NCBI GenBank assembly: GCA_036375215.1
Contig: DASUSH010000087.1
Span: 1 to 23,797 of the forward strand
Source: DASUSH01 sp036375215
GTDB lineage: Bacteria > Actinomycetota > Thermoleophilia > Solirubrobacterales > 70-9
Length of the DNA: 23,797 bases
Direction of reading: 5' to 3'
Part shown: one piece after another, positions 1 through 8,800 of the stretch
Position numbering within the stretch: the first letter of the stretch is position 1
How the letters are laid out: each line of letters starts with the position of its first letter
Translations under genes and position numbers: made by a program
Notes under the pieces: model-generated
Databases searched by the model: none
Told to the model about the DNA's origin: nothing
What the model saw: the letters and a program-made list of their open reading frames with translations, nothing else

Positions 1-2
1 CC

Positions 3-1157
3 GCGGCCGGCGCGGCCGCGGCCGGGAAGCCTCTGCCCCCTCCCCCTCCCCCGCCGCGGCCGCCGGGGCGAAGCGAGTCGCGGATTTCCTCGATCGCGAA
101 CCGCCTCCGCCCATCGTCGGGCAAGCGCAGCGAGTCGGCGATCCAGCGGATGCTCCTGCAGCGGTCGGTGAAGCGCGCCACCCTGCTCGCCTACATCGCC
201 GGCGGGATCGCGGTCCTGGCGATCATCGCCGTCGTCCTCTTCTTCGCCACCGACATCTTCGACGACGACCCGCCCCCGGCCCCGGCCGAGCCGAGCGCCT
301 CCGACATCATCGCCGACGCGACCCCGTCGACCGTGTCCGTGATCGGCTCCGAGGGCGGCAGCGGCACCGGCTGGGTGCTCGACGCCGAGGAGGGCCTGAT
401 CGTCACCAACGGCCACGTGATCGAGGCCAACAGGACCTTCGAGGTGATGCGCCCCACCGGCGAGCGGCAGGACGCCGAGCTCGTCTCCGTGGCGATCTGC
501 GACGACCTCGCGGTGCTGCGAGTCGACGACACAGAAGGTCTCGTGACGCTGCCGATCGGCTCCCAGTCGGAGCTCGAGGCGGGCGACACCGTCTACGTGC
601 TGGGCTACCCGGGGAACTTCCAGCAGGAGCCCGACCTCCAGGCGACGCGCGGCATCGTCTCCCAGGTCGAGACCACCGCGGACATCGGCCCGCTCGCCGA
701 CCCCGACCTCCAGGTCTACCCCAACGTGATCCAGACGGACGCCGCGATCAACCCCGGGAACTCCGGTGGGCCGATGGTGAACGAGCAGGGCGAGCTTGTT
801 GGCGTCAACACCCTCTCCGACCCACAGACGCAGCAGCAGGGCTATGCGATCGGCGCCGACCTCGTCCAGGAGGACCTGACGCAGCTCCGCGCCGGGGAGT
901 CGATCGGGTACGGCGGCTTCGGCTTCCTCGCGACCGGCTCCGACCTCGAGGTTCAGGCCGCCCAGGCCGGCACCGAGGCCGCCAAGCTCGGATTCGGCGA
1001 CGACATCACCAACGTGATCGGGATCAACGGCGTCCGCACGCGAACCCGCGAGGACTACTGCAACGCGGTCGACGACGTCGCCTCCGGCGAGCAGGTCGAC
1101 GTCGTCGCCAACGACTTCTTCGGCGACCGCCGCAGCGGGCCGCTCACCTTCGAGTAG
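3..1157 (+). CDS. Membrane-anchored HtrA/Deg-like trypsin-family serine protease, 5' end probably outside the window
   Basis: Likely a membrane-tethered S1C protease acting outside the cytoplasmic membrane on damaged or unfolded proteins. Numbering from the ATG at 150: a transmembrane helix at about 13-33, a short acidic/proline linker, then a chymotrypsin-like fold with His89 (in VTNGHVI), Asp119 (in CDDLAVLRV) and Ser205 (in NPGNSGGP) as the catalytic triad. The last ~100 residues look like a degenerate PDZ domain. The frame is open from the first bases of the window without a stop, and encodes a run of prolines at about 36-59 and a basic Arg/Ser-rich stretch before the ATG. A cytoplasmic N-terminal extension starting upstream is therefore plausible, and no good Shine-Dalgarno precedes the ATG at 150. 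Family assignment is firm; the start is not. It is followed at 25 bp by the SMP-30-like gene on the same strand. Confidence 0.85.
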   Translation, partial: AAGAAAAGKPLPPPPPPPRPPGRSESRISSIANRLRPSSGKRSESAIQRMLLQRSVKRATLLAYIAGGIAVLAIIAVVLFFATDIFDDDPPPAPAEPSASDIIADATPSTVSVIGSEGGSGTGWVLDAEEGLIVTNGHVIEANRTFEVMRPTGERQDAELVSVAICDDLAVLRVDDTEGLVTLPIGSQSELEAGDTVYVLGYPGNFQQEPDLQATRGIVSQVETTADIGPLADPDLQVYPNVIQTDAAINPGNSGGPMVNEQGELVGVNTLSDPQTQQQGYAIGADLVQEDLTQLRAGESIGYGGFGFLATGSDLEVQAAQAGTEAAKLGFGDDITNVIGINGVRTRTREDYCNAVDDVASGEQVDVVANDFFGDRRSGPLTFE

Positions 1158-1182
1158 GCCGAGCGACCACCGGAACCGGCCG

Positions 1183-2013
1183 ATGGAGCGGATCGCAAGC
1201 GGCTACGCGCTGGCCGAGGCACCGCTCGCGGCGCCCGACGGCGGCCTCTGGTTCTCCGACGCGCTCGCCGGCGGCGTCTACCGCTGGTCGCCGGGCGCCG
1301 GCGAGGTCGAGACGGTGATCGAGCGGCGCCGCGGCGTCGGCGGGATGGCCGCGCACTCGGCCGGCGGGCTCGTGGTCTCCGGGCGGGACCTCTCGCGGGT
1401 CGACGGCGGTCGCTCCGAGGTCCTCTACGAGGACGGGACCGCGGCCGGGTTCAACGACCTGACGGTCGATCCCGACGGCCGCCTCGTCGCCGGGGTGCTG
1501 CGCTTCCGCCCGTTCGCGGGTGAGGAGCTCGTCCCGGGCGAGTTCGTGCGCGTCGACGGCCCCGCGGCCGCGGCGACGATCGTGCCCGGGGTCGAATGGG
1601 TCAACGGGTGCGGGTTCTCGCCCGACGGCGGCGCCTTCTACGGCTGCGACTACCGCCGTGGCGTCGTGCTCACCGCGAAGCGGTCCGACGACGGCTCCTA
1701 CGGCGCGGCGAGCGTGCTGCTCGAGAGCCCGAGCGGCGAGGCCGACGGGCTCGCGGTGGACGAGAACGGCGGGATCTGGGTGGCGCTCGGGGGCGCCGGG
1801 GCGGTGGGCCGCTTCCGCCCTGACGGCCGGCTCGAACGGACGATCGACGTCCCGGCGGGATTCGTCGCGAGCCTCTGCTTCGGCGGCTCGGACGGCCGCG
1901 ACCTGTTCGTGACCACCGGCGGCGACCCGTCCGGCCCCGAGTCCCCGGGGGGCGTCTTCCACGCCCGCGCCGAGGTCACGGGCGCGCCGATTCCCGCCGT
2001 CGCCGCGAGGTAG
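1183..2013 (+). CDS. SMP-30/gluconolactonase/LRE family protein
   Basis: A 276-residue six-bladed-propeller-type protein of the SMP-30/gluconolactonase family, which includes metal-dependent sugar lactonases. The expected divalent-metal ligands appear in the right order: Glu12 (AEAPL), Asn91 (FNDLTVD), Asn141 (WVNGCGFSPDG) and Asp188 (EADGLAVDENGGIW). There is no signal peptide, so the protein is probably cytoplasmic. The length is normal for the family. The ATG at 1183 lies 25 bp after the protease stop, and the next gene begins 10 bp after this stop, so the three genes may be cotranscribed. Substrate is unknown: a lactone of a sugar acid is the family default, and the zwf gene in the window is too far away (about 17.5 kb) to be called a pathway partner on position alone. 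Confidence 0.85.
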   Translation: MERIASGYALAEAPLAAPDGGLWFSDALAGGVYRWSPGAGEVETVIERRRGVGGMAAHSAGGLVVSGRDLSRVDGGRSEVLYEDGTAAGFNDLTVDPDGRLVAGVLRFRPFAGEELVPGEFVRVDGPAAAATIVPGVEWVNGCGFSPDGGAFYGCDYRRGVVLTAKRSDDGSYGAASVLLESPSGEADGLAVDENGGIWVALGGAGAVGRFRPDGRLERTIDVPAGFVASLCFGGSDGRDLFVTTGGDPSGPESPGGVFHARAEVTGAPIPAVAAR

Positions 2014-2023
2014 CCTCGGGGGC

Positions 2024-3769
2024 GTGGCGGGCAGGCTGAGGATCGGCGGGGTCGTCGCCGTGCTCGCCGCGGCGGCCCTGCTCGCGCCGCCCGCTCTCGC
2101 GTCCGCCGCCCGCTGCGCCGGCGCGCCCGGCGGCGGGCTCACGCTGACCAACGTCGCCGCTGACGGCGAGCGGGCGCGCGCGGTCGGCTCGGACGGGCTC
2201 GTCGCCCGCTCGCGCAAGCCCCGCCGCTGGACGATCGAGCCGACCGGCGTCGAGCACGCCCTGCGCGGCGTCGGCTGGACCGGGGACGCGTGGGTGGCGA
2301 TCGGTGACGCCGGCACGATCCTGCACCGCACCGGCACCGAGTGGCCCGCGGCCTCCGGGATCCCATCCGTGGGCCTGCGCGGGATCGCGGCCCGTCCCGG
2401 CCTCGCCGCGGCCTCGGGGAACGCCGGGACCGTGGTCACCTCGACCGACGGCGGCGCGACCTGGCAGCGGGCCACGAGCGGGACCGACTCGATCCTCTGG
2501 GGCGGCACCACGGTCGGCGACGAGCTCTGGCTCTCCGGCCAGGAGTCGACCGTGATTCGCAGCGCCGACGGCGCCTCCTGGTCCCCGGTCGCGACCGCCC
2601 CGGCGCCGACCGACTCGACCGCGGCGCCCCGGCCCTTCCTCTGGCAACTCGCCTCCGACGGCGAGCGGGTCGTCGCCGTCGGCGACTTCGGGGCGATCCT
2701 CGCCGGCACCGCCGCCGACGGCCTCGCCGCCGTGAGGAGTCCGAGCGACGAGATCCTCCGCGGGGTCGCGCACGCCGGCGGCCGCTGGGTGGCGGTCGGC
2801 TCCGGCGGCGACGTCCTCTTCTCCGACGACGGTGTGAGCTGGCGGCTGGGCTCCGCGCCGACCACCGTCGACCTGCGCGGAGTCACCTGGACCGGGGAGC
2901 GCTGGGTGGCGGTCGGCGACCAGTCGACCGCGATCTCCTCCGAGAACGGGCGGGACTGGCAGGTCGACGTGACCGCGATGCCGTGCGCTCTGCTCGGCCT
3001 CGCCCGCTCCGGCGGCCGGTTCGTCGCGGTCGGGGGCGGCGGGAGGATCCTGCGCGCCAACCGGGGCTCGGATTGGCGCCGCAGCGCCACGGCCGTCGAC
3101 GAGGACCTCTACGGGCTCGCCCAGGGCGGCAAGCGCTTCGTCGCCGTCGGCGCCGACGGCACGATCCTCACCTCCGACGATCGCCGCGAATGGTCGGTGC
3201 GCCCGAGCCCCGTCGAGCTCAACCTCCACTCCGTCCACTGGACGGGCGAGGAGTTCCTCGCCGGCGGCGACCGCGGCGAGGTGATCCGCTCGCGCGACGG
3301 CCTGCGCTGGCGGCGCAGCGAGTTCCCCGGCTTCCACTCGGTCCGGGGCTTCGCCACCGGCGGCGGCTCGGTCGTCGCGGTGGGCGCCGGCACGATCGCC
3401 CGGCGCGAGGCGAGCGGCGGCCCGTGGGACCTCGAGTCGGCCGGGACCGCGAAGTTCCAGACCGGGATCGCCTACGGCGCCGGCCGCTTCGTAGTGATCG
3501 GCCACAACGGCAGCGTGCTGGTCTCGACCGACGGCGGCGGGAGCTGGGAGCCCGGCACGAGCGGCGTCGAGGTGAACCTCGACGCGATCACCTGGACCGG
3601 CAGCCGCTTCATCGCGACCGGAGAGGGCATCGCGATCTCCTCGGCGGACGGCCTCGCCTGGGAGCCCGAGCCGGCCCCGGCGCGGCGCAGCGTGCGCGCC
3701 CTAATTCCGTACCGCGACCTCGTCTTCGGGGTCGGCGACGGCAACACCCGGGTCGAGCTCCCCCGCTAG
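2024..3769 (+). CDS. Secreted tandem-repeat beta-propeller protein (Ycf48/BNR-like), about 14 repeats
   Basis: A 581-residue exported protein. It starts with GTG at 2024 and a signal peptide: basic start, hydrophobic stretch at about 8-24, Ala-rich cleavage region near 25-29. The rest is roughly fourteen repeats of about 35-45 residues with the pattern (R)GVxWxGxRWVAVGxxGxIxxSxDGxxW, for example at 80-107, 245-273, 284-312, 400-429 and 519-546. The last repeat (about 558-581) is incomplete. Such repeats resemble the photosystem II assembly factor Ycf48/HCF136 and BNR/sortilin-type propeller blades; here photosynthesis is not implied. Fourteen repeats would fit two seven-bladed propellers. There is no catalytic motif, so binding of a protein or glycan at the cell surface is the likely role, by inference. 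The tandem 40-bp repeats begin 6 bp after the stop. Confidence 0.8.
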   Translation: MAGRLRIGGVVAVLAAAALLAPPALASAARCAGAPGGGLTLTNVAADGERARAVGSDGLVARSRKPRRWTIEPTGVEHALRGVGWTGDAWVAIGDAGTILHRTGTEWPAASGIPSVGLRGIAARPGLAAASGNAGTVVTSTDGGATWQRATSGTDSILWGGTTVGDELWLSGQESTVIRSADGASWSPVATAPAPTDSTAAPRPFLWQLASDGERVVAVGDFGAILAGTAADGLAAVRSPSDEILRGVAHAGGRWVAVGSGGDVLFSDDGVSWRLGSAPTTVDLRGVTWTGERWVAVGDQSTAISSENGRDWQVDVTAMPCALLGLARSGGRFVAVGGGGRILRANRGSDWRRSATAVDEDLYGLAQGGKRFVAVGADGTILTSDDRREWSVRPSPVELNLHSVHWTGEEFLAGGDRGEVIRSRDGLRWRRSEFPGFHSVRGFATGGGSVVAVGAGTIARREASGGPWDLESAGTAKFQTGIAYGAGRFVVIGHNGSVLVSTDGGGSWEPGTSGVEVNLDAITWTGSRFIATGEGIAISSADGLAWEPEPAPARRSVRALIPYRDLVFGVGDGNTRVELPR

Positions 3770-3774
3770 CCCGA

Positions 3775-3879
3775 CCTGTCCCTTTGGGGTCAGACCCCTC
3801 GGGTGGCAGGTCGGCCTGTCCCTTTGGGGTCAGACCCCTCGGGTGGCAGGTCGGCCTGTCCCTTTGGGGTCAGACCCCT
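3775..3879. repeat. Three tandem copies of a 40-bp unit with palindromic core GGGGTCAGACCCC
   Basis: Copies begin at 3775, 3815 and 3855. The first two are complete (40 bp, contiguous, identical by eye) and the third keeps 25 bp. Each carries CCTTTGGGGTCAGACCCCT, whose GGGGTC/GACCCC arms are complementary around a single A. The array fills the gap between convergent genes. Its last copy overlaps the stop codon (3878-3880) of the minus-strand membrane protein gene. The same core, followed by AAAGGGAC, recurs at 14584-14653. It resembles REP-type intergenic palindromes; a role in 3' end formation is possible. Confidence 0.9.
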
Positions 3880-4438
3880 ACTTCGGCAGGCCGGGCGGGA
3901 CCCGGTGCACGCCCGACGGGCTCGGCTTCGGGTCGAGGGGCACGGCGTGGGCGCCCGACGCGCTCCGCAGGACCGGGCCGGCGCCCGCCTCAGCCTCGGC
4001 GGTGGAGGCGACGATCGGGATCGCGGCCTGCGAAGGCGGGATCGACCACTCGGTGGTCCGGAACTCGAACGACGACTCGAGGTAGGTCAGCGAGAGGATC
4101 GGCAGGATCACGATCTTGGTCGCGATCGCGATGCACCAGACGACGACGTAGAAGATGATCGCCTCGGCCGGCGAGAGGCCGAGCTCGAGGACGTTGGCGA
4201 GCACGTAGAGCAGGCCCAGCTCGGCGAGCCCGAGGACGCCGGTCATCCAGGGTGGCTGGTAGCGGATCAGCCAGGAGTAGACGGCGGCGTCGAGCGCCAC
4301 GCCCATCAGCAGATAGACGCCGATCAGCACGATCCAGCCCGCCTCGCCGGTGACGAGCGAGATGATCGTGCCGAGGATCGCCGGGACCACCAGGGTCGTG
4401 ACCCGGGTGTGGATTCGGCCGATGGGGGTCGGGCACAT
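3878..4438 (-). CDS. Polytopic membrane protein of unknown function
   Basis: A 186-residue protein that I do not recognise. It shows about four or five hydrophobic segments (near 12-31, 34-54, 65-85, 89-110 and 111-118) and a polar Ala/Pro-rich C-terminal tail of roughly 50 residues. The ATG at 4438 is preceded by a good Shine-Dalgarno (AGGAGAAAGGAG). The gene starts 16 bp after the stop of the flavin-type oxidoreductase gene, making it the last member of the antiporter-oxidoreductase gene group. Its stop codon lies inside the third copy of the 40-bp repeat, so the repeat may have set the present C-terminus. The low-complexity tail supports a drifting 3' end. A membrane partner for the antiporter or oxidoreductase is only an inference from position. 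Confidence 0.75.
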   Translation of the reverse strand: MCPTPIGRIHTRVTTLVVPAILGTIISLVTGEAGWIVLIGVYLLMGVALDAAVYSWLIRYQPPWMTGVLGLAELGLLYVLANVLELGLSPAEAIIFYVVVWCIAIATKIVILPILSLTYLESSFEFRTTEWSIPPSQAAIPIVASTAEAEAGAGPVLRSASGAHAVPLDPKPSPSGVHRVPPGLPK

Positions 4439-4454
4439 ACCTGGCTCCTTTCTC

Positions 4455-5816
4455 CTAGGCGAGCTGCTCCGACTTGCGGACCTGCTTGAGCGCCTTCGAG
4501 GTGGCCCCGGCGAGCTTCAGCTGCATCGAGAAGCGGCTCGGGAAGGAGCGCTGGCGCAGCCCCTCGGCGCGGACGCAGTCGCCGACGAAGCGGCGGGCGA
4601 TGTACTTGAGGCCGGCGATCGTGTCGCCGTTCGGGACGACGGTGTTGGCGTTGATCCCCATCATCGCGAGGCGAGAGTCGTCGCGGTCGAGCGGCGGTAC
4701 GCCGCAGTTCGTCTTCAGGCGGATCCGCTCGCGGACGATCGGGACGTCGTAGCTCTGCGCCAGGCGGCGCAGGAGCGGCAGCGAGAGCGCCGACTTGACG
4801 AACCCCGTCGCGCAGGTGACGCCGGTCACCTCGAGCTCGCCGGGTTCCTCGCCGCCGAGCAGCTTCAGGTCCAGCACGAGGCCCCCCGGCGAGGGGCTGA
4901 TCGACTTGGTCTCGCCGAAGACCTGCTCGAAGCGGCCCTCGCGCTGCGCGTTCGCCACCTTCTCGGCCCAGGTGCGGCGCTCCGGCGAGGTCCCGCGCAG
5001 GACCCGCCCGAGGAAGTCGAGGCGCTGCTCGAACGGCAGGCCCGCGAACGCGTCGATGCCGCTGCCGTCGAAGAGGCAGCGGGGCACGTTCAGGTCCTGC
5101 TCGTCAGGCTCGGGGTTGCGCTGCAGCGCGATGCAGGAGGCGCCGGCGTCGACGATGTTCGCCCACTCGTTGATCGCGGCGATCCCGGAGCCGACGACGA
5201 GGTAGCGGCCGCCGGGGTAGTACTGCTTCGGCTCGTATGCCTGGACGATGCGATCGGCCGTCTCGGGGTTTTCGCGGGCCGCGCCGTAGACGCCGGGGAA
5301 GGAGAGCGGGCCGTGGCCGATCGCGATCATCAGGTGCTTGGCGCGTCCGATCAGCTCGGCGTCCTCGTCATACAGCGAGAAGTAGGGCGGCGGGCCGGGC
5401 TCGCGCACGATCCAGCCGACGTGGCGGCCGCCGATGATCCGGTTCTCGTAGCCGAGCATGCGGGTGACGAGGGTCGCCTCGGTGAGGATCTCCGGGACGC
5501 CGGGGTTGAACTTGCGCCCCGCCGAGCGGAGGAGCGGCGCGGGGTCCTTGCGCGACCAGGCGTCCAGCTGCGCGAAGGTGGGCCAGTCGGCGGGCAGGAA
5601 GTGCGACTCGGACTCGGAGCGCAGGATCGTCTGGCCGAGGTTCCAGGCGAACTGCTGGTAGGTACCGACCGGGTTCGACCCCTGCCCGAAGATGCCGATG
5701 CGCTCGGGGGCGAAGCCGAGATACACCGCGGTCGTGTAGACGAGGAGCGATCCGAAGCCGTCCCCGACGATGCCGACCGTGACGTCGTTGGAACCGCTGC
5801 CGTTCCCCGATGCCAT
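4455..5816 (-). CDS. FAD/NAD(P)-binding oxidoreductase
   Basis: A 453-residue flavoprotein-like protein with two Rossmann glycine motifs. One is near the N-terminus (GIVGDGFGS, 15-23) and probably binds FAD; the other (VVGSGIAAIN, 207-216) probably binds NAD(P)H. An AIGHGP motif at 165-170 and CATGF at 335-339 fit the monooxygenase/pyridine-nucleotide oxidoreductase superfamily. It has no signal peptide or membrane segment. The start is well supported: ATG at 5816 follows a near-perfect Shine-Dalgarno (AAAGGAGGTGA), and the stop of the antiporter gene directly abuts it (TAG|ATG, no gap). Tight coupling suggests it works with or regulates the antiporter. KefC antiporters and their soluble oxidoreductase-like partner KefF are a known precedent, although that partner belongs to another fold. 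Substrate is unknown. Confidence 0.8.
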   Translation of the reverse strand: MASGNGSGSNDVTVGIVGDGFGSLLVYTTAVYLGFAPERIGIFGQGSNPVGTYQQFAWNLGQTILRSESESHFLPADWPTFAQLDAWSRKDPAPLLRSAGRKFNPGVPEILTEATLVTRMLGYENRIIGGRHVGWIVREPGPPPYFSLYDEDAELIGRAKHLMIAIGHGPLSFPGVYGAARENPETADRIVQAYEPKQYYPGGRYLVVGSGIAAINEWANIVDAGASCIALQRNPEPDEQDLNVPRCLFDGSGIDAFAGLPFEQRLDFLGRVLRGTSPERRTWAEKVANAQREGRFEQVFGETKSISPSPGGLVLDLKLLGGEEPGELEVTGVTCATGFVKSALSLPLLRRLAQSYDVPIVRERIRLKTNCGVPPLDRDDSRLAMMGINANTVVPNGDTIAGLKYIARRFVGDCVRAEGLRQRSFPSRFSMQLKLAGATSKALKQVRKSEQLA

Positions 5817-8800
5817 CTACTCACCTCCTTTGGAAGACCCGCCGATCGGATTGCCGGCGCCCGGTGGGACCATACCCGGCGAGGACCAGGTGAAGTGAGT
5901 GAATTCGTCACTCGGCGCGAGCGCGCCCGGACGGCTGCCGCGGCGGACGAAGGCGATCGGGGCGGGAGCGGCCCGGGCGATCTCCGACCTGGTCGGGCCG
6001 AGGCCCTCCTCGCGCCAGCGCGGGGAGAGGCCGATCACGAGCAGGCCGGCGCTCTCGGCCGACTCGATGATGCTGACGCCGCCGGGCTCGGCGATCAGCG
6101 GCTCGGCGGCGACGCCGGCGTACTGCTGGACGAGCAGGCCGGCGTCGGCGAGCAGGCGGCTCACCTTCGAGGTCTCCTCGGTCTCCCCCGCGGCGCCGAG
6201 CAGGCGCAGCGGCGCCTTCGTCGCCGAGGCGATCCAGGCGCCGAGCTCGAGCGCCGCCCAGTCGTGCTCGGCTCCGCCGAAGGGGACGACGATCGACGAC
6301 TCCGGCCCCGGCGCCAGCGTCTGGTCCTCGCGGGCGACGACGACGGCGACGTCGCAGGGCGTGTCGCGGAGAACGACCCCGACCTCGCCGCGGGGGACGC
6401 CCTCGCCGAGCAGCGGCCGGCGCCCGTCGACGAGGACGATGTCGACGTTTTCGCGCTCGGCGACGCGGATGATGTCCTCCGCCGGATCGGGGCTTATGAA
6501 CGCGACGGCCCGGGCGGCGATCCCGTCGGCGAGGAGCCGGTCGCGCGCCTCCTGCGTGTGCGCCGTGGCCTCCAGGAGCAGCTTGTTCTCGGTCTGAAGG
6601 CCGGGGCGGACGCCTGCAGCAGCGCCCCGCGGGGGGAGGACCGGCCGGGCGAGGATGACCTCGCGGGGCGGCTCCGAGCGCGCCATCGGCTCTGCCAGCG
6701 CGAGGAGCTGGGGCAGCCCCGACTCGTCCTGCGGGGCGAGCAGGATCGATCGCTCGGGCACCTCGATCGCCGGGAACGCGGCGAGCGAGTCCTTCCGCGC
6801 CTCCTCGAACTCCTCCTCGACCGGCGCGCCGAACTCGTTCTCGCGGTCGACCAGCCGCAGAAGCGGGCCGGCCATGAACGTGGTGACCAGGGCCATCAGC
6901 ACGAGCGCCGCGAACAGCGCGTCGGAGATCACGCCCTTCTCGAGCGCGAGGTTGAGCACGATCAACTCGGTCAGGCCCCGGGTGTTCATCAGGATCCCGA
7001 TCACGGCCGCGGGCTTGGACGCAAAGCCGACAATGCGGCCGGCGATGTACGCCCCGGCGAGCTTGCCGATGATGGCGACGGCGATCAGCGCGATCGTCAG
7101 CAGCCAGAGCTCCGGCCGGTCGAGCAGCCCGACGTCGGTTCGCAGACCTGTGTAGGTGAAGAAGAGGGGAAGCAGGAGGATGACCACGAAGTCCTCGATC
7201 TTGCCGGTGACGTCCTCGGTGAGGCCGGCGTGCCGGGGCATCACCATGCCCATCACGAACGCGCCGAAGATCAGCGCGATCCCGATCGACTCGGTCGCGT
7301 ACGCCGAGAGCAGGACGCCGGCGAGGATCGCGGCGAACCACGCCGCCGGGACCCGTCCCGCCTCGTCGTAGGCGCTCGAGGCCCGGCTGATCACGGGCCT
7401 GATGACGCCGAACATGACCGCGCAGAAGACGAGGGCGAGGCCGATGGTCTCGAACACCTCCAGGGCCTCTCCGGCAACCGCGACCGCACTCGCGAGCGCG
7501 ATCAGGAACCACGCGGTAACGTCGTCGACCGCCGCCGACGCCATCGCGATCGCACCGACGGGGCGCTTCAGCATCCGCCGCTCGACCAGGATCCGGGCGA
7601 GCACGGGGAAGGCGGTGATCGACATCGCGACGCCCATGAACAGGGCGAAGGCGACGAACTCCTTGTCCGGCCCGACGAGCGAGTAGATCGGCACGGCGAC
7701 CGCGATACCGAGCACGAGCGGGAAGACGACGCTCATGTTCGAGATCGCGAACGCCTGGCTGACCCGCCCCTTGAGCTGGCGCGTGTCGAGCTCGAGGCCG
7801 ACGAGGAACATGTAGAAGATCAGCCCGAGGTTGGCGACGACCCCGAGGAACGGGATGATGTCGGAGGGGAAGATCGCGGTCTGAAGCTCGGGCGAGATCG
7901 CTCCGAGGAGGGTCGGCCCGAGGCAGATCCCGGCAATGACCTCGCCCATCACCCGCGGCTGGCGGAGCTTTACGGCGAGCGTGCCGAAGAGCCGCGCGAC
8001 GAGCATGATCACGACGACGGCGATGAAGAAGTGGGCGAGCGTCTCGCCGAACTCGCGCCGCTTGGTTGCGGTGACCTTTTCCGGGGCGGCCGCGGCCGCG
8101 GGTTCCTCTGCGGCCTCCTCCTCCGCCGCCGGCCCAGCTCCCCCTCCGCCGCCGGCCGCCGCGCCCTCTTCCTCCGCGGCGACCTCTTCCTCCTCGCCGG
8201 CGGGCGCCTCCGGGGTGATCGTGAGGGTGATGGTCCGGTCGGCGGCCTCGCCCATGAGGGTCGCCTCGCCGCCCTCGGCGCAGGTCGCGGTCCCCTCGAG
8301 ATCGCCTTCGGAGTAGGTGACCTCGCCGCGGGTCTCGTTCGCGATTATGACCTCGAGCGCGCCGTCGTCGGCCTCCTCGATCTCCATCCGGCCGCCGAGG
8401 CATGCCGAGCGCGGGGTGATCATGTAGTCGGAGGTGATCGAGTCCGGCGGCTTCGGCGCGGGCGTACCCGGCGGCGGCGGGTCCGCGTCAAGCGTCGCGA
8501 CCAGCGGCTGGCCGTCGAGTGTGCCCTCGATCGTCTCGTCGCCGACGGTCGCGTCGATCTCGGCCGTCGAGCCGTCCACGCAGCCGACATCGCCGGTGAG
8601 CTCAGGCTGCTCGAAGCGAAGCGATCCGGAGACCTTCCCGTCGGGATCGGTGAGGTTGACGAACTCCCCCGATTGCTTGACGTCGAACGTCTCGCCGAGG
8701 CAATCCGAGCCCTCTTCGACCGCGTATGTGCCCGCGATCGGCGGCGCGGCGGCCTCGTCCTCTCCCGCGCTGAAGCTGAACGCCGCGGCGAGCGCGGCGG

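Noticed and set aside
1144..3090. A 648-residue minus-strand open frame
   Set aside because: It is antisense to the SMP-30-like and propeller genes, both of which have clear family motifs.
3775..3879. A short CRISPR array
   Set aside because: The repeats are contiguous and the whole 40-bp unit repeats, with no variable spacers and no cas genes.
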